From Hymenobacter swuensis DY53 (lineage in GTDB: Bacteria; Bacteroidota; Bacteroidia; Cytophagales; Hymenobacteraceae): a stretch of 64,000 bases of DNA. Below are positions 36,465 to 44,714 of this stretch, piece by piece. The stretch lies in assembly GCF_000576555.1 (NCBI RefSeq), contig NZ_CP007145.1, forward strand, positions 1,488,001-1,552,000, read 5' to 3'. The notes under the pieces are model-generated. The model did no database searches. It saw only the letters and a program-made list of their open reading frames with translations, and was not told where the DNA came from. Position numbers and translations under genes: made by a program. The number at the start of each line of letters is the position of its first letter. Positions within the stretch are counted from its first letter, which is position 1.

Positions 36465-37388
36465 ATGGCCCAACCGCTCGATCTTGCCGCCGTTCGTTCT
36501 TTCTCCAACTTGGAGTTTCTGGCCCGCCAGTTGGTGGAAGGCTTCATTACGGGCCTGCACCAGTCGCCCTACCACGGGTTTTCGGTGGAGTTTTCTGAGC
36601 ACCGCCTCTACAACCCCGGCGAAAGCACCCGCCACCTCGACTGGAAGGTATTTGCCCGCACCGATAAGCTGTTTGTGAAGCGCTACGAGGAAGAAACCAA
36701 CCTGCGCTGCCACCTGCTGCTCGACGTGAGCCCCAGCATGTACTACCCGGCCCCGGGCCACGATAAGCTGCGGTTTTCGGTGCTGTGCGCAGCGGCCCTC
36801 ACCACCCTACTGCAAAAGCAGCGCGACGCCGTGGGTCTGGTTACCTTCGCCAATGAGGTGGAACTGCAGACGCCGGTGCGCTCCACCAGCACTCACCGCC
36901 ACACCCTACTGCTCACCTTGCAACAGCTGCTGGAGCGGGCCTCCGCACCCGGCCGAGCCCATACCAACGTAGCCGGCGTCATCCACACCATTGCCCAGCA
37001 AATCCCGAAACGCTCGTTGGTAGTGCTGTTTTCCGACATGCTGGGTCGTGCCCCCGAGGAACAGACCGAAACCCTGGCCGCGCTGCAGCACCTGCGCCAC
37101 CAGCACCATGAAGTGCTGCTGTTTCATGTGATGGACCGCGCCACCGAGGCCGATTTCAACTTTCAGGACCGGCCCTACCTGTTCGAGGACCTGGAAACCG
37201 GCCAGACCATCAAGCTGCAGCCCAACCAAGTGCGCGAGCAGTACCAGGCAACCATGCGGCAGTATGAGCAGGAATTGGCTTTGCGCTGTGGCCAGTACAA
37301 AATTGACTTCGTGCCGGTGGATATCCGGAAGCCGTTCGATAAAGTGTTGCACGCCTACCTGATAAAACGCGGCAAGGTGCGCGGCTAA
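36465..37388 (+). CDS. DUF58 domain protein (vWA-like)
   Basis: The protein has 307 residues, with the start at 36465. The DUF58 signature YNPGESTRHLDWKVFARTDKLFVKRYEEETN appears at about 50-80 in pieces. It is followed by the MIDAS-like DVSPSM (LLLDVSPSMYY) and LVVLFSDMLG of the vWA-like fold. No transmembrane helix is present. DUF58 proteins usually partner with MoxR AAA ATPases in assembly of respiratory or surface complexes. No MoxR gene is adjacent here, so the partner must be encoded elsewhere. Confidence 0.9.
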   Translation: MAQPLDLAAVRSFSNLEFLARQLVEGFITGLHQSPYHGFSVEFSEHRLYNPGESTRHLDWKVFARTDKLFVKRYEEETNLRCHLLLDVSPSMYYPAPGHDKLRFSVLCAAALTTLLQKQRDAVGLVTFANEVELQTPVRSTSTHRHTLLLTLQQLLERASAPGRAHTNVAGVIHTIAQQIPKRSLVVLFSDMLGRAPEEQTETLAALQHLRHQHHEVLLFHVMDRATEADFNFQDRPYLFEDLETGQTIKLQPNQVREQYQATMRQYEQELALRCGQYKIDFVPVDIRKPFDKVLHAYLIKRGKVRG

Positions 37389-37406
37389 GCCGCTGCACAC
37401 CTGCCG

Positions 37407-37510
37407 TGTAGAGACGCAATATTTTGCGTCTCGTCGTTGCTGATGTTGTTTCATTGAACGGCCCGGCACCAGTCGTTCACCGATGAGACGTAAGATGTTG
37501 CGTCTCTACA
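37407..37510. repeat. Palindromic repeat element B (30-bp arms)
   Basis: The arms at 37407-37436 and 37481-37510 begin TGTAGAGACGCAA and match at 26 of 30 positions. The element follows the DUF58 gene by 18 bases. Arms of the GTAGAGACGCAA type are widely dispersed in Bacteroidota genomes, so this is probably a non-autonomous MITE- or REP-like element. Confidence 0.75.
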
Positions 37511-37557
37511 CCTTGTTGGTACTTATACCCAGGTCCGAAAGCCTGATTTTCTGAACG

Positions 37558-37815
37558 ATGACGCTTTGGTTTTGCCGCGTGTGCGGCTTGGATTACGACG
37601 AGTCGCCCTGGGGTCCTGATGGCCGGCAGCCGGATTTCAGCAGTTGCGGCTGTTGTGGCGTTACCTTTGGCTTCGACGACGCGACGCCCGCTGCGGCCCG
37701 GCAGTTCCGGTCGCAGTGGCTGGCCGCCGGGGCCGCCTGGTTTTACCCGCGCCAGCGGCCAGTTGGCTGGGAGCCCGCCCCGCAACTAGCCCAACTCGAC
37801 CCGCTTTACCGCTAA
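37558..37815 (+). CDS. Small CxxC-type zinc-ribbon-like protein
   Basis: This 85-residue protein carries CRVCG near the N-terminus and CGCCGVTFGF about 22 residues later. The four or five cysteines can bind one zinc ion. The linker between them, DYDESPWGPDGRQPDFSS, resembles the PWG.DG..PSF..C.CCG.EFGY pattern seen in many orphan bacterial proteins, sometimes near contact-dependent toxin loci. No toxin gene is visible here. It is followed by the membrane protein at 37827, just 11 bases downstream. Confidence 0.7.
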   Translation: MTLWFCRVCGLDYDESPWGPDGRQPDFSSCGCCGVTFGFDDATPAAARQFRSQWLAAGAAWFYPRQRPVGWEPAPQLAQLDPLYR

Positions 37816-37826
37816 CCTCTGCCCGA

Positions 37827-38012
37827 ATGGATTTTTCCGACCTGCTGTTTTTGTTGATTATGGTCTGCCCGTTGTCGGCGCTGATGACGGTGTACATTGC
37901 CCACATGTACGGCCGGCGGTTTTGGCCGTGGCTGCTGTTCGGGTTCTGCGTGCCGCTGGTGTCCACATTCGTGGCTATTGCGCTGGGTATTCGGGATGCG
38001 CGCCGTAAGTAA
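37827..38012 (+). CDS. Small two-helix membrane protein
   Basis: The 61-residue product has two hydrophobic helices (about 5-26, DLLFLLIMVCPLSALMTVYI; and 31-53, FWPWLLFGFCVPLVSTFVAI) and a basic C-terminal tail RDARRK. The start at 37827 lies 11 bases after the preceding stop, so the two are probably translationally linked. The function is unknown. Confidence 0.6.
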   Translation: MDFSDLLFLLIMVCPLSALMTVYIAHMYGRRFWPWLLFGFCVPLVSTFVAIALGIRDARRK

Positions 38013-38029
38013 GCGGAAGAGGCGTCTGA

Positions 38030-38420
38030 TAGGTAACAGGCCGCCAATGGTTTTGCCGGTGATGCTGGTCAGGGCCGGATGCAGGCTCAACAGGTCGGAC
38101 AGTCTTTGGGTTTGCTGCCGAACCAGATGTGTCCGCTGCTGCTGAGGCTGCTGTACAGGGGCTGATAAATTATAATACAGCAATTTTCATCGACCGGTTC
38201 AGGCTATTGACGTGGATGGCCAGCCGGTCGGCAAACTCCTGGGTATTTTCAGCAGCGGCTCATGATACTTCCTAACCGTGGGAAACTGAATTTCCAGCAG
38301 GCCCATGAACAGGTTGGTGAAGCGCTGTGCTGCGTTGGTGGCCACGGCGTAAAAAGGGCTGGCCCTGTGGGAAGCGTCGCTGAAGAACTTGTAACCGCCG
38401 GGCGTAGCCGACAGTCGCAC
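38030..38420 (-). pseudogene. Decayed AraC-family regulator
   Basis: Read on the minus strand from about 38420, one frame gives GGYKFFSDASHRASP and then QRFTNLFMGLLEIQFPTV. After a shift of frame near 38250 the next frame gives TQEFADRLAIHVNSLNRSMK, a typical first HTH of Bacteroidota AraC proteins. It stops at 38170. Further on, in a third frame, SITGKTIGGLLPIRRL resembles the normal continuation (xTGKTTxxLIxxRxL). The pieces appear in the correct order, so this looks like the remains of one gene with at least one frameshift and an insertion. Confidence 0.5.
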
Positions 38421-38518
38421 CGCCTCCCTCGTTGCCCCCGTAGCAGTGGGGGAGGCGTGCTCATAGGCAAAAGTGGGTATGTTTGCCGACTCGTTAGCCG
38501 CTATCCACCTGTATTTTT

Positions 38519-38881
38519 ATGCGTATGTGCATCTTCACGCTCGATGCAATCCAACGTATTCAGGGTTTTCAGTTTCTCACCGACTCCTCAGGCTACGTGC
38601 CGCTGCCCGCCCGGCAGCTGCTGCGTTTTGCGCAGGGCCGCTGGAAGCCCTACGAGCTACCCCAGGCCCAGAGCTTCGGGCAGGTGGCCTTCGTGGCGGG
38701 CACCGGGAAAGGCTGCCTGCTGACCGAAACCGGCCAAGTGCTGGCTACTACCAACAACGGTACCACTTGGCAACCAACAATGCTGCGGGATATCTGCCGG
38801 CTGAAGCCCTGGCAACGGGCCATAACGCTCCAGCAGAGAGCCAATCAGCTCCTCGTCTTGCCGGATAATACGCCCCGGTAA
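38519..38881 (+). CDS. Hypothetical protein (120 aa), possible remnant
   Basis: The only motif-like stretch is TETGQVLATTNNGTTWQP, which resembles one blade of a BNR/YCF48-type propeller. The rest (RQLLRFAQGRWKPYELP, FGQVAFVAGTGKGCLL) fits another incomplete blade. It may be a small stand-alone protein or the remnant of a larger propeller gene. There is no signal peptide. It converges on the universal stress protein gene. Confidence 0.4.
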   Translation: MRMCIFTLDAIQRIQGFQFLTDSSGYVPLPARQLLRFAQGRWKPYELPQAQSFGQVAFVAGTGKGCLLTETGQVLATTNNGTTWQPTMLRDICRLKPWQRAITLQQRANQLLVLPDNTPR

Positions 38882-38894
38882 AACCGGTCCTGGT

Positions 38895-39740
38895 TCAGGC
38901 ATGCACCGTCATGACGGGCTGGGGGGCGTGCAGGGCCACGGCTTCGGAGGTGCTGCTTTGGAAAAGGTGACTCAGCGTGGAGCGGCCGTGGGTGAGCATC
39001 ACTACTAAATCGGCGTGGGCCAGCTCGGCGAAGCGCGGAATACCGGTGCTCACGCGGGGCGCGTCGAACACCTCTGCCTCGTAGTGAGTGAGCTGGTGGC
39101 GTCGGGCAAAATCCTCAATGTCGTGCAGGGCTGCCCCGTGCCGGTCGGCGGAGGGCACCACGTCCAGCAGGTGCAACGTGGCTTCCGGGAACAGCGCCTG
39201 TAACTGTTTCAGGCCGGGTACGGCGCGGTCGGCTTCGGCAGTGAAGTCAGAGGCGAAAACCAAGTGCTGCACCTGAAAATCGGGGGCCGGCTGCTTGATG
39301 GTGAGTACCGGGCAGGGAGCTGCCCGCATTACCCGCTCGGTGTGCGAATCCAGGAAAAACCGCGTCCAGGAAGTGTGCTCATGCACGCCCATCACTACCA
39401 GCTCGATGTGGTGCTCCCGGATTATTTCCAGCACAGCGGGCTCAAACTCGGCCGTAACTACTAGGTCGCGCACCGGCACGTCAGGCATCACGCTGCGGGC
39501 CTCCGCCATCCACTCGTGCATGCGGCGCTTAGTGGCCTGCAGCAGCTTGAGCATGTACACATTGTTGAGGCCGTCGCCAGCCATCATACCGCCGGAAGTG
39601 GCAATGCCGGCGGCCGGCGGCGCGTCCACTACATGTAGCAGCGTAACGTGGCCACCACTGCGGTGGGCCAACTGTAAAGCCGCCTCAAAAGCGTAGTGTG
39701 CTTCCGGGGAAAAATCGGTGGGAACAAGCAGGTTTTTCAT
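38895..39740 (-). CDS. Tandem universal stress protein (UspA family)
   Basis: This 281-residue protein has two Usp domains. Domain 1 (about 1-145) starts NLLVPTDFSPEAHYAFEAAL and ends with HTERVMRAAPCPVLTIKQP. Domain 2 (about 150-281) starts HLVFASDFTAEADRA and ends SEAVALHAPQPVMTVHA. The glycine-rich nucleotide loop is partially altered in domain 1 (VMGVHEHTSWTRFFLD), so ATP binding may be weak. Usp proteins assist survival in starvation and oxidative stress. It is monocistronic. Confidence 0.93.
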   Translation of the reverse strand: MKNLLVPTDFSPEAHYAFEAALQLAHRSGGHVTLLHVVDAPPAAGIATSGGMMAGDGLNNVYMLKLLQATKRRMHEWMAEARSVMPDVPVRDLVVTAEFEPAVLEIIREHHIELVVMGVHEHTSWTRFFLDSHTERVMRAAPCPVLTIKQPAPDFQVQHLVFASDFTAEADRAVPGLKQLQALFPEATLHLLDVVPSADRHGAALHDIEDFARRHQLTHYEAEVFDAPRVSTGIPRFAELAHADLVVMLTHGRSTLSHLFQSSTSEAVALHAPQPVMTVHA

Positions 39741-40032
39741 GGTGACGGAAGTAAGAGTCGGGCCCTTGGCGGCTTGGTGGACTTAGGACCTGATAGTGGG
39801 CGTAAGCGCAGATAAGATATATAAATTAACAGGATAATACAAGGTGAGATGAATCGAAAAAACAGGGGCGCCGCAAAGCAATGCGTTGATAGATTGAGGG
39901 TTTGCGTAATGATTTAATAAAGAAGACCACCAAGCCAGTAGGTGGCGTAGCGTCGAGATTCAATAATGTCGGGGTAACGCTTGACTAACACTGCGCGGAT
40001 AGCTTGCGAGGCCTTTCAATCAGCCTCTCGTT

Positions 40033-41766
40033 ATGTCAAAATCCGCTACCCGCTCTGGCCTTAATCGCCGCGATTTTCTTAAGAATACGGCCTTGCTCTC
40101 GAGCGGCCTGGCCTTGCTACCCGGCATGTTGACCAGCTGCGACGATGACGACGAGGCCCTGCAATATACCGGTGACTTTGGCTTCCGAGAGGGTGTGGCC
40201 AGCTTCGACCCCAGCCAGAGCAGCATCCTGCTATGGACCCGCTATACGCCCGCCACCAATGAGCCCGCCTCGGCGGATATTCGGTGGGAGCTGGCCGAGG
40301 AAGCTGGTTTCGGTACGCTCAAAGCCAGTGGTACGTTAACCGCTACCGCCGCCACCGACTACACCATCTGGACCGAAGCTACCGGCCTGGCCAGTTACAA
40401 GACCTACTACTACCGCTTCCGCAACGAGCGAACCGGTGCTACCTCAGTAGTAGGCGAAACCCGCACGCTGCCCGCCGCCGGCCAGACCACCCGCGCCCGG
40501 CTGGCGGTGGTATCGTGTGCCAACTACCAGGCTGGGCTGTTCAACGTGTACGGGGCCGTAGCGGAGTCGCAGGCCGATGCGGTAGTGCATCTGGGCGACT
40601 ACATCTACGAATACGGGGCCGGCGGCTACGGCACCAACTCCAACACGGCCAGTCTGAACCGCTCTCATTTGCCGGCCGGTGAAATCCTGACCCTCGACGA
40701 CTACCGCACCCGCTACCGCCAGTACCGCAGCGACAAGCAGCTGCAGCTGGCGCACCAGCGCAAAGCCTTCATCTGCGTATGGGACGACCATGAGCTGGCA
40801 AACGACGCCTACCTCACTGGGGCCGAAAACCACCAGCCCACCGAAGGCAGCTTCGAGAGCCGCAAGCAGGCTGCCATTCAGGCCTGGCACGAATACCTGC
40901 CCGCCCGTGTAACCGACAAAACCCGTATCTACCGGCGCTTCGAGTTCGGGAGTCTGGTTAACTTGCTCATGCTGGATACGCGGCTGGTCGGGCGCGATAA
41001 GCAGCTCAGCTTCAGTGACTACATCGGGAGTGCCGGCGCGTTCAATACGCAGGCATTTGGGGCGGCCTGGCTCAACCCCGGCCGGAGCCTGCTGGGGGCC
41101 GAACAGCGCAGTTGGCTCACGGGGCAACTAGCCGGCAACTCGGCGCGCTGGCAGGTGCTGGGCTCCCAGGTGCTGATGGGGAAAATGTATATTCCGGCCG
41201 AGCTGCTGACGCTGGTAGCCCAGCTGGCCGCCGGCCCCACGCCGGCCCTGCTGGCCCAGTACAGCACAATAGCCGGGCAGCTGGCTGTCATTAAAACTCG
41301 CATTCTGGCCGGCGACCCCACGGTAACGGCCACCGAGCGGGCCCGCGTGGAAACGGTGCTGCCCTACAACCTCGATGCCTGGGACGGCTACCCCGTGGAG
41401 CGGGAGGCTGTGCTGGCCGCCGCTGGCGGCAAAGGGCTCATTTCGCTGGCCGGCGACACGCACAATGCCTGGCACAGCGACCTGATGGTGAACAGTGGCC
41501 GCAAAGTAGGCGCTGAATTTGCCACGTCCTCGGTTTCCTCCCCGGGGTTTGAGGCACTGCTGGCCGGCAGCGCGGCGGCTATTCAGGGGTTCGAGCAATC
41601 AAATCAGCTGCTCATTAATGATTTGCAGTACCTGGATGCTTCCCGGCGGGGTTTCCTGGAGGTAGAATTCACCAGCAGCCAGGCCACCGCGCAGTGGAAG
41701 TACGTGGCCACGCTCACCACCGAGAGTACCGCTACCACCCTGGGCCGCACCGCTACGGAAGTATAG
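40033..41766 (+). CDS. PhoD-like alkaline phosphatase/phosphodiesterase, Tat-exported
   Basis: This 577-residue protein has an N-terminal twin-arginine signal (LNRRDFLKNTALLSSG) followed by a lipobox-like LTSC and an acidic stretch. The first domain (about 45-140) is fibronectin-like, as in PhoD. The metallophosphatase core includes VVSCANYQAGLFNVYGAV, HLGDYIYEYG, WDDHELANDAY, LMLDTRL and SLAGDTHNAWH. These match calcium/iron-dependent PhoD enzymes that cleave phosphate mono- and diesters. It is followed by a terminator and stands alone. An RNA- or teichoic-acid-derived phosphate source is plausible in soil organisms. Confidence 0.93.
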   Translation: MSKSATRSGLNRRDFLKNTALLSSGLALLPGMLTSCDDDDEALQYTGDFGFREGVASFDPSQSSILLWTRYTPATNEPASADIRWELAEEAGFGTLKASGTLTATAATDYTIWTEATGLASYKTYYYRFRNERTGATSVVGETRTLPAAGQTTRARLAVVSCANYQAGLFNVYGAVAESQADAVVHLGDYIYEYGAGGYGTNSNTASLNRSHLPAGEILTLDDYRTRYRQYRSDKQLQLAHQRKAFICVWDDHELANDAYLTGAENHQPTEGSFESRKQAAIQAWHEYLPARVTDKTRIYRRFEFGSLVNLLMLDTRLVGRDKQLSFSDYIGSAGAFNTQAFGAAWLNPGRSLLGAEQRSWLTGQLAGNSARWQVLGSQVLMGKMYIPAELLTLVAQLAAGPTPALLAQYSTIAGQLAVIKTRILAGDPTVTATERARVETVLPYNLDAWDGYPVEREAVLAAAGGKGLISLAGDTHNAWHSDLMVNSGRKVGAEFATSSVSSPGFEALLAGSAAAIQGFEQSNQLLINDLQYLDASRRGFLEVEFTSSQATAQWKYVATLTTESTATTLGRTATEV

Positions 41767-41802
41767 GGGTCGGGTGGGGCATGAGTATCGACTAACGCAG
41801 CT

Positions 41803-41845
41803 AATGCGTCCTTCGGATTTCGTTTCTGAGGGACGCATTGTTTTG
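41803..41845 (+). terminator. Terminator after the PhoD-like gene
   Basis: AATGCGTCC pairs with GGACGCATT and is followed by GTTTTG. Confidence 0.7.
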
Positions 41846-42008
41846 AGCAGAGATTCGGTAGCCATAACAGACGAACCCAAAAAGGCCGGAAATTGGTTGA
41901 GAAGAAGCTGACTGCCCAGGTGGGCATCAGTACCGTACTTTGTGCCGGTATTCAGTTCGGGCAATTCAGCCTGGGCATTAGTGCCTTTCTTCTCTTCGAT
42001 TTTCCTGC

Positions 42009-43616
42009 ATGGCCTCCGCTCCTCAACCCCTCGACCACGCTACGTTTACCAACTCGTTTGTCACGGAACTGCTCGGCGACCCTTCCCGCGAGAACGTGCC
42101 GCGTCAGGTACCGGGCTACCACTACTCGCCGGTACAGCCCACCGCCGTGGCCGATCCGCACCTGCTGGCTTGGTCTGAGGACCTGGCCGCTACGTTGGGC
42201 CTCCCGCGCCCGCCGGAGCGGGGACCGGCCGTGGAGCTGCTGGCCGGCAACCGCGTGGCCCCTACCATGCAGCCCTACGCCGCCCGCTACGGCGGCCACC
42301 AGTTCGGTAACTGGGCCGGTCAGCTCGGCGACGGGCGGGCTATTTCTTTGGGCGAAATGCGGGCCGTGGATGGCTCGCGTTGGGAGCTGCAGCTGAAAGG
42401 AGCCGGCCCCACGCCGTACTCCCGCCGCGCCGATGGGCGGGCCGTGTTGCGCTCCTCCATCCGGGAGTTTCTGTGCTCTGAGGCTATGCACCACCTGGGC
42501 GTACCCACCACCCGAGCCCTGAGTCTGGCAGGCACCGGCGACGAGGTAGTGCGCGACATGTTCTACAACGGCAACGCCCGTCCCGAGCCGGGGGCCGTGG
42601 TGTGCCGCGTGGCGCCGTCGTTCGTGCGGTTTGGCAACTTCCAGATTCTGCTGGCCCATCAGGAACTGGATAACCTGCGCCAGCTGGCCGATTATGTGCT
42701 TCGCCACCACTTTCCGGAGCTGGGCGAGCCGTCGGAGGCGGTGTACACGCAGTGGTTTGCCGAAATCTGTCGGCGCACGGCCGTGATGGTGGCGCACTGG
42801 ATGACGGTGGGCTTCGTGCACGGGGTGATGAATACCGACAACATGAGCATTCTGGGGCTGACCATCGACTACGGCCCCTACGGCTGGCTGGAGCCCTACG
42901 AGCCGGGCTGGACGCCCAACACTACCGACTTCAGCACCTACCGGTACGCTTTCGGGCAGCAGCCTCGGGTGGCGCTCTGGAACCTGATGCAGCTGGCCCA
43001 GGCCCTCTCGCCGCTGGTAACGGACGCCACCGCCGCCCTGCGCCCCGCCCTCGACCTCTACGCCGCCACCTTCAACCAGACGCGCCAGGCTATGCTCCTG
43101 CGTAAGCTCGGCCTCACGCCCCATCCCGATGGTCAGCCCGATTATGCCCTGACCGAGGCCCTGCACGCCGCCCTGGAAACTTCGGAAGCCGACATGACGC
43201 TGTTTTTCCGGCGGTTGTCGCACCTGGTGCCGGCGCTGCTGGCGGAGCCCGAAGGGAATGCGGCGGCTTTTCAGTCGCTCATTGAAGAAGTCAGCTATAA
43301 CCCGCAGGGTGCCGTGCACACGCCGTTGCTGGAATGGCTGGAGCGCTACATGCAGCGGCTGCGGCAGGAAACAGCGGAGCCGGAAGCCATCCGGGCGGGT
43401 ATGCTAGCGGCTAACCCCAAGTATGTGCTGCGTAACTACTTGGCCCAGCAGGCCATTGAAGCCGCCGAGGCCGGCGACCTGACCGACCTGGAACGCTTGT
43501 ATCACGTCCTGAAAACGCCTTTCGACGAGCACCCGGCCTACGAGGACTTAGCCGCTAAACGCCCCGAGTGGGCCCGCGAAAAACCGGGCAGTGCCACGCT
43601 TTCGTGTAGCTCGTGA
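42009..43616 (+). CDS. selO: SelO/YdiU protein adenylyltransferase
   Basis: This 535-residue cytosolic pseudokinase-fold enzyme transfers AMP from ATP to protein hydroxyls, with redox proteins among known targets. Diagnostic segments are ARYGGHQFGNWAGQLGDGRA, the ATP-site ELQLKGAGPTPYSRRADGRA, VLRSSIREFLCSEAMHHLG and the DNxS segment MNTDNMSILGLTIDYGP. The last residues SCSS carry the conserved C-terminal Cys that takes the place of selenocysteine in animal SelO. Length and domain order agree with E. coli YdiU. It is monocistronic and followed by repeat element D. Confidence 0.96.
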   Translation: MASAPQPLDHATFTNSFVTELLGDPSRENVPRQVPGYHYSPVQPTAVADPHLLAWSEDLAATLGLPRPPERGPAVELLAGNRVAPTMQPYAARYGGHQFGNWAGQLGDGRAISLGEMRAVDGSRWELQLKGAGPTPYSRRADGRAVLRSSIREFLCSEAMHHLGVPTTRALSLAGTGDEVVRDMFYNGNARPEPGAVVCRVAPSFVRFGNFQILLAHQELDNLRQLADYVLRHHFPELGEPSEAVYTQWFAEICRRTAVMVAHWMTVGFVHGVMNTDNMSILGLTIDYGPYGWLEPYEPGWTPNTTDFSTYRYAFGQQPRVALWNLMQLAQALSPLVTDATAALRPALDLYAATFNQTRQAMLLRKLGLTPHPDGQPDYALTEALHAALETSEADMTLFFRRLSHLVPALLAEPEGNAAAFQSLIEEVSYNPQGAVHTPLLEWLERYMQRLRQETAEPEAIRAGMLAANPKYVLRNYLAQQAIEAAEAGDLTDLERLYHVLKTPFDEHPAYEDLAAKRPEWAREKPGSATLSCSS

Positions 43617-43730
43617 TGAGTTGCCAGTTGTCGGTCGTGAGTTGCCGGTTGTTAATGGACGAGCTTCTGCTAACTGCTAACTGCTAATAACTAATAACGG
43701 GCAACTGACAACCGGCAACTCACAACTCAT
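43616..43730. repeat. Palindromic repeat element D
   Basis: A nested inverted repeat of the ATGAGTTGCCAGTTGT type at the left is matched by ACAACCGGCAACTCACAACTCAT at the right in parts. A short tandem of CTAACTGCTAA-like units fills the centre. The right arm overlaps the stop codon of the minus-strand gene at 43727. Confidence 0.65.
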
Positions 43731-44134
43731 ACCTGCCGCAGCAGCCAAGCGTAGGCGGCGGCTACATCATCGAAGAGTAACACGGTGGGCTGCGTGACGA
43801 ACCACATGGCCATTTCCATGGACTTGCGGGCTGGCCAGTGGGCAGGGCACACCCATGCCACGCTGCGCATGCCCTGCTGTGCCAGGAGGCGGTAATATTC
43901 GGTGCCCACCCAACGCGCCCCTTTTTCCCATTCGCTGGAAACCTGGCTGTTGTCGTTCAGCATTTTGTAGCAGGGCCGCTGCCGCAGATACTCCAGCACC
44001 AGCTCCCCACCCGTTCGAGCTGATTCTGCGTCGTGCTGGCCTTTCCACTCCACGTACAGCCACTGATGATCGGGGTCGTAGGAGATGGAAAGGGGAGGCG
44101 TATCGTACAGGTACTCCATATCCAAGAACGGCAA
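43727..44134 (-). CDS. STAS/SpoIIAA-like protein, paralogue of 11621-12040
   Basis: The 135-residue protein shares the ordered motifs ISYDPDHQWLYVEWKG, RQRPCYKMLNDN, VAWVCPA and LLFDDVAAAYAWLLRQ with the protein at 11621-12040. Its N-terminus is eight residues longer. As with its paralogue, the strand/helix order resembles STAS-like domains of unknown ligand. The stop codon lies inside the right arm of repeat element D. Confidence 0.7.
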   Translation of the reverse strand: MPFLDMEYLYDTPPLSISYDPDHQWLYVEWKGQHDAESARTGGELVLEYLRQRPCYKMLNDNSQVSSEWEKGARWVGTEYYRLLAQQGMRSVAWVCPAHWPARKSMEMAMWFVTQPTVLLFDDVAAAYAWLLRQV

Positions 44135-44206
44135 AAAGGAATAGTCGGCACCGCTGCTGCCAGCTACCGGAAGATAGGGTATTCAACGCAACAACTACGC
44201 AGAAAA

Positions 44207-44662
44207 ATGCTCCGCTGGATCGACATTCTCACGTTTGCCCGCTACGGCAACCCCGAGCCGCCGCAGCGACTGGAGCGGCCGGATGCCGAATGGCAGCAGC
44301 AGCTGACGCCGGCGCAATATCAGGTAATGCGCCGAAAAGCCACCGAGCCGCCTTACCGCAACGCCTACTGCCGTAGCTATGAGCCTGGCCGCTACCACTG
44401 CGTCGGCTGCGGTAGCCTGCTGTTCGACGCTGCCACCAAGTACCACGCCATATCCGGCTGGCCAAGCTTCACGCAGCCCGCCGCCCGCAACGCCATCCGC
44501 TACCACTTCGACGACAGCCACCACATGCAGCGCATGGAAGCCATGTGCAACTGCTGCGCGGCGCACCTCGGCCACGTTTTTCCGGACGGCCCGGCCCCGG
44601 CCGGCTTGCGCTACTGTATGAACTCGGTGAGCATGGAGCGGCGCGCTACGGGCTCATTGTGA
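44207..44662 (+). CDS. msrB: Peptide-methionine (R)-S-oxide reductase MsrB
   Basis: This 151-residue enzyme reduces the R form of methionine sulfoxide in proteins. Zinc-binding CxxC pairs are present (CVGCGSLLF and CNCCAAHLGHVF), as is the conserved ISGWPSFTQP segment. The catalytic Cys lies in RYCMNSVSM. The ATG at 44207 is preferred because the frame upstream overlaps the opposite STAS-like gene. No signal is present, so it acts in the cytosol. It precedes the NCS1 permease by 52 bases but has no functional link to it. Confidence 0.93.
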   Translation: MLRWIDILTFARYGNPEPPQRLERPDAEWQQQLTPAQYQVMRRKATEPPYRNAYCRSYEPGRYHCVGCGSLLFDAATKYHAISGWPSFTQPAARNAIRYHFDDSHHMQRMEAMCNCCAAHLGHVFPDGPAPAGLRYCMNSVSMERRATGSL

Positions 44663-44714
44663 AATGCTTGGGTAATCTGCTTTCTTTAGGAAGAACCTAA
44701 CCGGCCTTCCTGCC

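Noticed and set aside
37407..37510. Possible CRISPR-like or tRNA-like structure
   Set aside because: The element has only two inverted arms, no regular direct repeats with spacers and no cloverleaf arms. I found no CRISPR array or tRNA in the window.
41952..43319. Minus-strand reading frame of 455 codons opposite selO
   Set aside because: It is an antisense shadow of a complete SelO gene, rich in Gly, Val and His.
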